Notes under the pieces: model-generated
The model's database searches: none
What the model was told of the DNA's origin: nothing
What the model saw: the letters and a program-made list of their open reading frames with translations, nothing else
Made by a program: the position numbers and the translations under genes
From: Burkholderia diffusa
GTDB lineage: Bacteria; Pseudomonadota; Gammaproteobacteria; Burkholderiales; Burkholderiaceae
Direction: 5' to 3'
Assembly: GCF_902499115.1 (NCBI RefSeq)
Contig: NZ_CABVPN010000017.1
Span: forward strand, 62,001 to 126,000
Length of the DNA: 64,000 nt
Shown here: positions 34,477 through 42,023 of the stretch, in pieces
How the letters are laid out: every line of letters starts with the position of its first letter
Numbering within the stretch: position 1 is the stretch's first letter

Positions 34477-35634
34477 TTACTCGGCCTGCAGCTTCCACTT
34501 GCCGTCGACGATCTGCACCATCACGCGCGCACGCGTGTCGAAGCCGTTGTGATCGGTCGGCGTCGTGTTGATCACGCCGTGCGACACGGGCAGGTCCTTC
34601 ACGCTCTCGAGCGACGCGCGCAGCGCCTCGCGGAACGCCTCGGTGCCCGGCTGGCCCTTCTTCAGCGCTTCCGGGATCACACGCTGCAGCAACAGCCCCG
34701 CATCCCATGCGTGGCCGCCGAAGGTCGACAGCGACCCCGCGCCGTACGCCTTCTCGTACGCGGCCTTGTAGCCGAGCGCCGGCTTCTTCACCGGGTTCGA
34801 ATCGGGCAGCTGGTCGGTCACGAGCACCGGGCCGGCCGGGAGGATCTCGCCCTCGCAATCCTTGCCGCACACGCGCAGGAAGTCGTTGTTCGCGACGCCG
34901 TGCGTCTGATACACCTTGCCCTTGTAGCCACGCTCCTTCAGCGTCTTGGCGGGCAGCGCGGCCGGCGTGCCGGACCCGGCGATCAGCACCGCATCGGGAT
35001 TCGAGCCCATCAGCTTCAGCACCTGCCCCATCACCGACGCGTCGGTGCGGTTGTAACGCTCGTTCGACACGACCTTCAGCCCGTTCTTCGCGGCAGCCGC
35101 ATTGAACGTGTTGTACCAGCTGTCGCCGTACGCATCGGCGAAGCCGATGAAGCCGACCGTCTTCACGCCGTGCTTCGCCATGTAGCCGGCGATCGCATCG
35201 GCCATCAGCTGGTCGTTCTGCGGCACCTTGAACATCCATGCGCGCTTCGCGTCCATCGGCGAGATGATCTGCGCGCTCGCCGCGAGCGAGATCGTCGGCG
35301 TCTTGCCCTGCGATATCGGATCGAGCATCGCGAGCGAATTCGGCGTGACGGACGAACCGATGATCGCGTCGACATGATCCTCGTCGATCAGCTTGCGCAC
35401 GTTCTGCACCGCGCGGCTCGTGTCGGACGCATCGTCGAGCACGATGTACTGGACGCTCTTGCCCGCGATTTCCTTCGGCAGCAGCGCGATCGTGTTCTTT
35501 TCCGGAATCCCGAGCGACGCGGCCGGCCCGGTGGCCGACAGCGTTACACCGATCTTCACCTGCGCCGACGCCGTGGCCGCCGCGCACACGAGGCCCGCGG
35601 CAAGCAGAACCTCCATCCATCGATTCATCTTCAT
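34477..35634 (-). CDS. livK: Branched-chain amino acid/amide ABC transporter substrate-binding protein (LivK type)
   Basis: Periplasmic binding protein, 385 residues, first gene of the cluster livK-livH-livMG-livF. Signal peptide residues 1-24 (ending TASA), then QVKIGVTLSATGPAASLGIP, DDASDTSRAVQNVRKL and GFADAYGDSWYNTF, typical of the type I periplasmic fold. Two cysteines near residue 255 (VCGKDCEGE) could form a disulfide. Ligand unknown; related proteins bind branched-chain or aromatic amino acids or amides. The ATG at 35634 follows GGAGACAACGTAA. A palindromic GTTAATAATTTAAC at 35703-35716 lies in its upstream region. Confidence 0.93.
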   Translation of the reverse strand: MKMNRWMEVLLAAGLVCAAATASAQVKIGVTLSATGPAASLGIPEKNTIALLPKEIAGKSVQYIVLDDASDTSRAVQNVRKLIDEDHVDAIIGSSVTPNSLAMLDPISQGKTPTISLAASAQIISPMDAKRAWMFKVPQNDQLMADAIAGYMAKHGVKTVGFIGFADAYGDSWYNTFNAAAAKNGLKVVSNERYNRTDASVMGQVLKLMGSNPDAVLIAGSGTPAALPAKTLKERGYKGKVYQTHGVANNDFLRVCGKDCEGEILPAGPVLVTDQLPDSNPVKKPALGYKAAYEKAYGAGSLSTFGGHAWDAGLLLQRVIPEALKKGQPGTEAFREALRASLESVKDLPVSHGVINTTPTDHNGFDTRARVMVQIVDGKWKLQAE

Positions 35635-36757
35635 TTACGTTGTCTCCAAACGCTGCTCGAAAAATCCGCGGGTCGCTCGGGCGGCTCCCGGTCCTCAAAC
35701 AAGTTAATAATTTAACTATCTCGCCGTACCGCGCCTACACTCGTTTTCCCGTGAAACGCCTGAACCGCCATCAAGCCCCGGTGATACCGCGCGCGCACGC
35801 GCCGCGGCGCGTTCCGAAACGGTCGTGCGACCGCCACGATGCGCGGCAGTAATGTCGTCTGGATGAACCAACCGGAGAAATGCGACGTTGCGCGAGACAC
35901 GATCGATGCGGACGCAACGATCATCGGAAGGTCGGCCGGCCGGGCCGGGTTCGGCTCCGCAAGCGGGCGATGCAGGATCGAAAAATCGGCCGTTCATGCG
36001 AACGCGAACGACACGTCGGATGCGAACGCAACGACCGCGGAGACCGTCGTGCCGGCAAATCGCACCGGAACGCGCATGCCGGCCGCAGGACGGCTCGTGA
36101 ACGCCGGGGTATGTCCGTGCACCGCCGACCCCGAACGAGCGGCGCCAGCCGCCCCTTGCACCCCGATCCATCGTCCCGCGCTTCTCATCCAACCGCACTC
36201 CCTCTTCTGCATTTTGCTTGTAGGAGAACTGCCGACCGTTTTCCCGACCGCACGGTCGGCGAAAGCTGAGTGTAACGGACGCTTTTTGCGCACGCCAACC
36301 GGGTAAGCCCGGACGGCAATGCACGTGGCTGCGCGCCAGCGGCGATCGACCGGCAGGAAGGAAGGACGAAAACGGAGGAAGACGGGATGAGACGCGAGCG
36401 CGGTCGGCCAGAATGTGGCGGCACGCCTTTGCACCAGCAACGGAAATTCGCGCACCAAATGAAAAAGCGCTGTTGGATTCCGTCCAACAGCGCTTTTGGG
36501 GTCCGGGCACTTTGTGCCTCGATTGTCTCCTCGTTCTCCACCTGCAAATTCGTTTCGCGGTGCATCAGAACTGAAACGAAGATTAAAGGACCTTTCACCC
36601 TGCGACAACTTAGCATTTACCCCTATGGTGCATCGCCGCACGAAAATGGGGCACCAGCCTTGCCGCGCGGCACCGGCGCGAGGCCGCCGAAACGCCCTTC
36701 CCGGCTGCGCCGGATGGTGCTTCGCATCAACGCGCCGCAACGGCCGCTGCGATGCAA
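35635..36757. other. Long intergenic region between the two LIV transporter clusters
   Basis: About 1.1 kb without a credible gene. It contains the likely livK control region (palindrome GTTAATAATTTAAC, 35703-35716), a 12/14 match to parS at 35744-35757, three imperfect copies of an 18-bp unit near 35907, 35996 and 36020 (each close to GATGCGAACGCAACGACC), and the terminator at 36463-36497 with a candidate promoter and hairpin just upstream of it on the minus strand. Frames spanning it read as random Arg-rich sequence. Confidence 0.5.
36463..36497 (-). terminator. Strong intrinsic terminator, end of the second LIV operon or of a small RNA
   Basis: Perfect 15-bp inverted repeat (36463-36477 and 36483-36497, core AAAAGCGCTGTTGGA) with a five-base loop, followed on the minus strand by five T. 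It lies 260 bp past the livM stop codon. Between them, on the minus strand, are a promoter-like pair (-35 TTGTCG at 36603-36608, 17 bp, -10 TAATCT at 36580-36585) and a small hairpin GGCAC/GTGCC (36506-36518), so a separate transcript of about 110 nt is possible. Confidence 0.85.
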
Positions 36758-37735
36758 TCAGGACGGCCTGAGCGTCTTCACCCGCGCGACCATCTCGCCG
36801 ACGATCCCGCGCCGGAACGCAAGCACGCATGCGATGAAGATCAGCCCCGTGACGATCGTCGCCGATTCGCCGAGCGAGTGGAACCAGCCGATGCCGGTCG
36901 CCGACGCGAGCCATTCGCCGATGTCGCCGAGCCGGTCCTCCAGCGCGACGATCAGCGCCGCGCCGAGCAACGGGCCGAACAGCGTGCCCATCCCGCCGAC
37001 GAGCGTCATCAGCACGACGAGGCCCGACATCGTCCAGTACGCGTCGGACAGCGTCTCGAAACCGAGCACCAGCACCTTCAGCGAACCGGCCAGCCCCGCG
37101 AGCCCGGCCGACAGGATGAACGCGAGCAGCTTGAAGCGATCGGTATCGTAGCCGAGCGAGATCGCGCGCGCCTCGTTCTCCTTGATCGCGACGAGCACCT
37201 GGCCGAACGGCGAGTGCACGATCCGCACGATGAAGGCGCACGCCGCGACGATCACCGCGAGTACGACGTAGTAGAGCGCGACGTCGTTCGACAGGTCGAC
37301 GACCCCGAACAGGTGCCCGCGCGGCACGCCCTGCAGGCCGTCCTCGCCGTGCGTGAACGGCGCCTGCAGGTAGATGAAGTAGACCATCTGCGCGAACGCG
37401 AGCGTGATCATCGCGAAGTAGATGCCCTGCCGGCGGATCGCGAACAGGCCGACGACGAGCCCGAGCAGCGTCGCGGCAACGGTACCGACCAGCACGCCGA
37501 GCTCCGGCGTGAAGCCGAGCGTCTGGATCGCATAGCCGGTCACATAGCCGGCGGTCGCGAGGAACATCGCATGACCGAACGACAGCAGCCCCGTATAGCC
37601 GATCAGCAGGTTGAACGCGGCCGCGAACAGCGCGAACGTGAGCACCTTCATCACGAACACCGGATACGCACCGATGAACGGCGCGACGAGCAGTGCCGCG
37701 AGCAGCACGCCGTAGAGCACTTTTCTCTGCATCAT
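36758..37735 (-). CDS. livM: Branched-chain amino acid ABC transporter permease LivM (second cluster)
   Basis: Inner-membrane permease of 325 residues with about nine hydrophobic segments. Family runs: NLLIGYTGLLSFGHAMFLAT near residue 43, the RRQGIYFAMITLAFAQMVYF region near 100, and the cytoplasmic coupling loop SPFGQVLVAIKENEARAISL near 180, followed by LVVLMTLVGGMGTLFGPLLG. Its ATG overlaps the livH stop (ATGATG with TGA), so translation is coupled. Pairs with LivH at 37732-38616. Confidence 0.95.
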   Translation of the reverse strand: MMQRKVLYGVLLAALLVAPFIGAYPVFVMKVLTFALFAAAFNLLIGYTGLLSFGHAMFLATAGYVTGYAIQTLGFTPELGVLVGTVAATLLGLVVGLFAIRRQGIYFAMITLAFAQMVYFIYLQAPFTHGEDGLQGVPRGHLFGVVDLSNDVALYYVVLAVIVAACAFIVRIVHSPFGQVLVAIKENEARAISLGYDTDRFKLLAFILSAGLAGLAGSLKVLVLGFETLSDAYWTMSGLVVLMTLVGGMGTLFGPLLGAALIVALEDRLGDIGEWLASATGIGWFHSLGESATIVTGLIFIACVLAFRRGIVGEMVARVKTLRPS

Positions 37736-38616
37736 TTTTCCTTGCCGAACAGGCCCGCCGGGCGGAACAGCAGCACGATCGCCATGATCACGAACACGAC
37801 CGTGGCCGATGCTTCCGGATAGAACACGCGCGTGAAGCCCTCGATCACGCCGAGCAGCAGGCCGGTGATGATCGAGCCGAGGATCGAGCCCATCCCGCCG
37901 ATCACGACCACCGCGAACACGGTAATGATCATCGGCTGGCCCATCAGCGGCGACACCTGGATCACCGGCGCCGCGAGCACGCCCGCGAACGCCGCGAGCG
38001 CGACCCCGAAGCCATAGGTGAGCGTGATCATCATCGGCACGTTCACGCCGAACGCCTCGACGAGTTTCGGGTTCTCGGTGCCGGCGCGCAGATAGGCGCC
38101 CAGGCGCGTCTTCTCGATCACGAACCAGGTCGCGAGACACACCGCGAGCGACGCGACGACCACCCACGCGCGGTAGTTCGGCAGGAACATGAAGCCGAGA
38201 TTGGTCGCGCCGGACAGCTGCGACGGCACGTCGTACGGCTGGCCGGACGATCCGTAGATCGACCGGAACACGCCTTCGACGACCAGCGTGAGCCCGAACG
38301 TGAGCAGCAGCCCGTACAGGTGATCGAGCTTGTACAGCCAGCGCAGCATCGAACGCTCGATCAGGATCCCGAACGCACCGACGATCAGCGGCGCGAGCAC
38401 GAGCATCGCCCAGTACGGCAACGCGAAGTACGACAGCCCCATCCACGCGAGCATCGCGCCCAGCATGAACAGCGCGCCGTGCGCGAAGTTGATCACGTTG
38501 AGCAGCCCGAAGATCACCGCGAGCCCGAGGCTCAGGATCGCGTAGAACGAGCCGTTGACGAGCCCGAGCAGCAACTGGCTCAGCATCGCCGGCAACGGAA
38601 TGCCAAAGATTTCCAT
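37732..38616 (-). CDS. livH: Branched-chain amino acid ABC transporter permease LivH (second cluster)
   Basis: Inner-membrane permease of 294 residues, eight or so hydrophobic segments. It carries the family runs QLLLGLVNGSFYAILSLGLA, INFAHGALFMLGAM near residue 47, TENPKLVEAFGVNV in the coupling loop and VFAVVVIGGMGSILGSIITG near 240. The ATG at 38616 (MEIFGIPLPAM) is the standard family start; an upstream in-frame start would add unrelated residues. No clear Shine-Dalgarno site. Confidence 0.95.
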   Translation of the reverse strand: MEIFGIPLPAMLSQLLLGLVNGSFYAILSLGLAVIFGLLNVINFAHGALFMLGAMLAWMGLSYFALPYWAMLVLAPLIVGAFGILIERSMLRWLYKLDHLYGLLLTFGLTLVVEGVFRSIYGSSGQPYDVPSQLSGATNLGFMFLPNYRAWVVVASLAVCLATWFVIEKTRLGAYLRAGTENPKLVEAFGVNVPMMITLTYGFGVALAAFAGVLAAPVIQVSPLMGQPMIITVFAVVVIGGMGSILGSIITGLLLGVIEGFTRVFYPEASATVVFVIMAIVLLFRPAGLFGKEK

Positions 38617-38640
38617 CGACTTAGCCGTCAGAATGAGTTT

Positions 38641-38702
38641 CGTTGCGCGCGCAACGTTCAAGCCGTCGCGCGCACGGGCGGCGCAGCGGGCACATCGCTG
38701 CG
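38641..38702. repeat. Palindrome and hairpin between livK and livH of the second cluster
   Basis: In the 114-bp gap there is a perfect 16-bp palindrome CGTTGCGCGCGCAACG (38641-38656) and a 7-bp stem CGCAGCG (38682-38688) / CGCTGCG (38696-38702). Two strong structures right after the binding-protein gene suggest message stabilisation or partial termination (inference). Confidence 0.5.
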
Positions 38703-38730
38703 GCCGCCACCACGCGCCGCTATGTCGCGC

Positions 38731-39930
38731 TTACTTCCACATCGCGCAGCGCGATTCCTGCTTGGTGCCGAATGCCTGGTCGCCCGGAATCGTGGCGAGC
38801 ACCTTGTAGTAGTCCCACGGCTCCTTCGATTCCGACGGCTTCTTCACTTCCATCAGATACATGTCGTGAATCATGCTGCCGTCCTGGCGAATGAAGCCCT
38901 TCGCGTAGAAGTCGTTGATCTTCATCTTCTTCAGCTCGGCCATCACCTTGTCGGAGTCGGTCGTGCCGGCCGCCTGCACGGCCTTCAGGTACGTCGTCAC
39001 CGACGAATAGTCGGCCGCCTGCAGACTCGACGGCATCTTCTTCATCTTGCCGAAGTAGCGCTGCGCCCACTGGCGCGATGCCGCGTCGCGGTTCCAGTAC
39101 CAGCTGTCGGTCAGCACGAGGCCCTGCGTCGTCTCCAGGCCGAGGCTGTGCACGTCGTTGATGAACATCAGCAGCGCGGCGATCTTCATCGTCTTCGTGA
39201 TGCCGAATTCCTTCGCGGCCTTGATCGAGTTGATCGTGTCGCCGCCCGCGTTCGCGAGGCCGAGGATCTGCGCCTTCGACGACTGCGCCTGGAGCAGGAA
39301 CGACGAGAAGTCCGACGCCGACAGCGGGTGGCGCACCGTGCCGAGCACCTGGCCGCCGTTCGCCTTCACGACATCCGACGTGTTCTTCTCGAGCGCCTTG
39401 CCGAACGCGTAGTCGGCGGTCAGGAAGAACCAGCTCTTGCCGCCCTGCTTCACCACCGCCGAGCCGGTGCCCTTCGCGAGCGCCATCGTGTCGTACGCGT
39501 AGTGGACCGTGTACGGCGTGCACTGCTCGTTGGTCAGCGTGTCGGCGCCCGCGCCGATGTTGATGTAGACCTTCTTCTTCTCGGCCGCGACCTGGTTCAT
39601 CGCGAGCGCGGTGGCGGAGTTCGTGCCGCCGACCAGCAGGTCGAGCCCGCCGCGGTCCATCCATTCGCGCGCCTTCGACGCGGCGATGTCGGCCTTGTTC
39701 TGGTGATCGGCATAGACGACCTCGATCGGCTTGCCGAGCACCTTGCCGCCGAAGTCGGCAACCGCCATGCGGATCGCCTCGAGGCCGCCCTGCCCGTCGA
39801 TATCGGCGTAAAGCCCCGACATGTCGGTGATGAAACCGATCTTCACGGTATCCGCGGCCTGCGCGGCGCCGGTGGTGAACGCGGCAGTCGCGAGTGCGAG
39901 ACAGGCGTGTGCGAGGGTCTTCATTTTCAT
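38731..39930 (-). CDS. livK: Branched-chain amino acid/amide ABC transporter substrate-binding protein (second cluster)
   Basis: Periplasmic binding protein of 399 residues. Signal peptide residues 1-26 (MKMKTLAHACLALATAAFTT, ending AQA), then ADTVKIGFITDMSGLYADID and later SKAREWMDRGGLDLLVGG, KSWFFLTADYAFGKALE and VRHPLSASDFSSFLLQAQ. This start (ITDMSGLYAD) is typical of the subgroup that carries amides, urea or aromatic compounds rather than leucine (inference from remembered homologues). The ATG at 39930 has AGGAGACGTCA upstream. It is third in the operon livG-livF-livK-livH-livM. Confidence 0.93.
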   Translation of the reverse strand: MKMKTLAHACLALATAAFTTGAAQAADTVKIGFITDMSGLYADIDGQGGLEAIRMAVADFGGKVLGKPIEVVYADHQNKADIAASKAREWMDRGGLDLLVGGTNSATALAMNQVAAEKKKVYINIGAGADTLTNEQCTPYTVHYAYDTMALAKGTGSAVVKQGGKSWFFLTADYAFGKALEKNTSDVVKANGGQVLGTVRHPLSASDFSSFLLQAQSSKAQILGLANAGGDTINSIKAAKEFGITKTMKIAALLMFINDVHSLGLETTQGLVLTDSWYWNRDAASRQWAQRYFGKMKKMPSSLQAADYSSVTTYLKAVQAAGTTDSDKVMAELKKMKINDFYAKGFIRQDGSMIHDMYLMEVKKPSESKEPWDYYKVLATIPGDQAFGTKQESRCAMWK

Positions 39931-40006
39931 TGACGTCTCCTGTTGTTCTGATGCGTTGTGGTTGTTCGAAGCCGCCACGGCTAGCGGCGAGAGAGACGGG
40001 GCGGCG

Positions 40007-40762
40007 TCACACCCCGAGCAGGTCGTGCAGGGTGGGCATCTTGCTTTCCAGTTCGGCCGCGCGGAAATGCTCGACGATGCTGCCATGCTCCATCACGTAG
40101 AACCGGTCGGCAAGCGGTGCCGCGAAGCGGAAATTCTGTTCGACCATCACGATCGTGTAGCCGCGCGCCTTCAGCGCGACGATCATCCGCGCCAGCGCCT
40201 GCACGATCACCGGCGCGAGGCCTTCGGAAATCTCGTCGAGCAGCAGCAGGTTCGCGCCGGTGCGCAGGATCCGCGCGACCGCGAGCATCTGCTGCTCGCC
40301 GCCGGACAGCCGTGTGCCCTGGCTCTGCCGGCGCGACGCGAGGTTCGGGAACATCGTGTAGATCTCGTCGATCGACATCGCGTGGTCGCGCGGCCCGATC
40401 GGCGGCGGCAGCATCAGGTTCTCCTCGCACGACAGGCTCGAGAAGATCCCGCGCTCCTCCGGGCAGTAGCCGATGCCGAAATGCGCGATGCGGTGCGTCG
40501 CGAGGCCGATCGTCTCGTTGCCCGCGACCTTGATCGACCCGCTGCGGCGGCCCGTGAGGCCCATGATCGCGCGCAGCGTCGTCGTGCGGCCCGCGCCGTT
40601 GCGGCCGAGCAGCGTGACGACCTCGCCGCGATGCACCGTCAGGTCGACGCCGTGCAATATGTGGGATTCCCCGTACCAGGCCTCCAGGCCCGTGATCTCC
40701 AGCGCGGGCGTACCGCTCTCGACGCCGCTCAATTCGCGTTCCTCCCGTTCGCTGTGCTTCAT
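40007..40762 (-). CDS. livF: LivF-type ABC ATPase with Arg in place of the Walker A lysine
   Basis: 251-residue ATP-binding protein of the second LIV cluster. The Walker A loop reads LLGRNGAGRTTTLRAIMG: the invariant lysine is replaced by Arg59 (codon at 40586-40588). Signature LSGGEQQMLAVARIL, Walker B LLLLDEISEGLAP and the H-loop region MVEQNFRF are otherwise intact. The same GRNGAGRTTT form is remembered from other LivF homologues, so it is a natural subfamily trait rather than damage. Its ATG overlaps the livG stop by four bases. N-terminal 20 residues are charged and poorly conserved. Confidence 0.92.
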   Translation of the reverse strand: MKHSEREERELSGVESGTPALEITGLEAWYGESHILHGVDLTVHRGEVVTLLGRNGAGRTTTLRAIMGLTGRRSGSIKVAGNETIGLATHRIAHFGIGYCPEERGIFSSLSCEENLMLPPPIGPRDHAMSIDEIYTMFPNLASRRQSQGTRLSGGEQQMLAVARILRTGANLLLLDEISEGLAPVIVQALARMIVALKARGYTIVMVEQNFRFAAPLADRFYVMEHGSIVEHFRAAELESKMPTLHDLLGV

Positions 40763-41538
40763 GCGTGCGCCCCCGCGAGCGCCGCGTCGGCGCTGCCCAT
40801 GTAGGCCTCGATCACGAGCGGATTCTTCGACACTTCCGCATACGAGCCTTCGGCCAGCACCTCGCCGCGTTGCAGGACGGTGATCGTGTCGGAGATGCCC
40901 GCGATCACGTTCATGTTGTGCTCGACCATCAGGATCGTGCGGCCGCTCGCGACCTTCTTGATCAGCGCGGTCACGCGATCGACGTCCTCGTGGCCCATCC
41001 CCTGCGTGGGCTCGTCGAGCAGCATCAGTTCGGGTTCCATCGCGAGCGTGGTCGCGATCTCGAGCGCGCGCTTGCGGCCGTATGCGAGCTCGACGGTCGG
41101 CACCTGCGCGAAATCGGTGAGGCCGACCTGCGTGAGGAGGTCCATCGCGCGGTCGTCGAGCCGCTTCAGCGTGCGTTCGCTGCGCCAGAAATGGAATTCG
41201 GTGCCGAGCGCGCGCTGCAGGCCGATACGCACGTTCTGCAGCGCGGTCAGGTGCGGGAACACGGCCGAGATCTGGAACGAGCGGATGACGCCGCGTCGTG
41301 CAACCTGCGCGGGCCGCTCGTCGGTGATGTCGATGCCGTTGAATACGATCTGGCCGGCCGTCGGTGTCAGGAACTTGGTGAGCAGGTTGAAGCAGGTGGT
41401 CTTGCCCGCGCCGTTCGGTCCGATCAACGCATGGATCGCACCGCGCCGCACACGCAGGTTGACACCGTTCACGGCGGTGAAGCCCCTGAATTCCTTCGTC
41501 AGTCCGCGTGTTTCGAGAATCGTGTCGCCGAGAATCAT
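40759..41538 (-). CDS. livG: Branched-chain amino acid/amide ABC transporter ATP-binding protein LivG (second cluster)
   Basis: 259-residue ATPase: Walker A IGPNGAGKTTCFNLLTKFL near residue 37, the LivG-type insertion with RRGVIRSFQISAVFPHLTAL, signature AYGRKRALEIATTLAMEP, Walker B LMLLDEPTQGMGHED, H-loop MVEHNMNV. Here the Walker lysine is intact, so the partner LivF with Arg may be the degenerate site of an asymmetric pair (inference). First gene of the operon, with a GGAAGGGAAC site before the ATG at 41538. Confidence 0.95.
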   Translation of the reverse strand: MILGDTILETRGLTKEFRGFTAVNGVNLRVRRGAIHALIGPNGAGKTTCFNLLTKFLTPTAGQIVFNGIDITDERPAQVARRGVIRSFQISAVFPHLTALQNVRIGLQRALGTEFHFWRSERTLKRLDDRAMDLLTQVGLTDFAQVPTVELAYGRKRALEIATTLAMEPELMLLDEPTQGMGHEDVDRVTALIKKVASGRTILMVEHNMNVIAGISDTITVLQRGEVLAEGSYAEVSKNPLVIEAYMGSADAALAGAHA

Positions 41539-42023
41539 GTTCCCTTCCGTACGAAGTCAGGCGAAGCACCGGGAAGATTCGCGAGAAGCGTCCGCGAACA
41601 GGTCCGCGGATCAGCGGGCTGCCCCCCGGGCGCCGAATTACGCCTCGAGGGTGGTCTCCCGCGCCGACGCGTATGCACACTGCGCAACATTGTCGCGCCG
41701 TTGGTGCAGTGCAATCATCGGGATTTGCACTTATAGGGCTGGCCGCCATATGACACGCGGCTGAGCGCGAATTTCGACGCGTTTTTTTTGACGCGCGCAT
41801 CATCGAAGGTCGCTCAATCGCACGACGCGTGCCTGCGCGAACGCGGGCACGTTACGCCGCGCGTCATGTCGTCGCGCAACGAGAAGGCGCGCGCAATGCG
41901 CGGCTTGCGGCACGATCGCATTGCGTGTCGTCGATCCGTTGCGATCCGCACGCCGGCTTGTTTCGCATAGCGAATCAGCGGGCACCCGCATGACGGCCCG
42001 CTGTCGTGCCTGTCAGCGTGGCG
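41539..42023. other. Intergenic region upstream of the second LIV operon
   Basis: About 485 bp. No gene is supported. It must hold the livG promoter; a T8 run at 41781-41788 lies near the middle. No clear hairpin precedes that run, so it is not called as a terminator for the oxidoreductase gene ending at 42024. Confidence 0.45.

Noticed and set aside
35716..36510. Open frames in the 1.1-kb gap between LIV clusters (minus 35716-36510, plus 35839-36306)
   Set aside because: Random-like composition, no start site with ribosome-binding sequence; the minus frame runs through the terminator hairpin.
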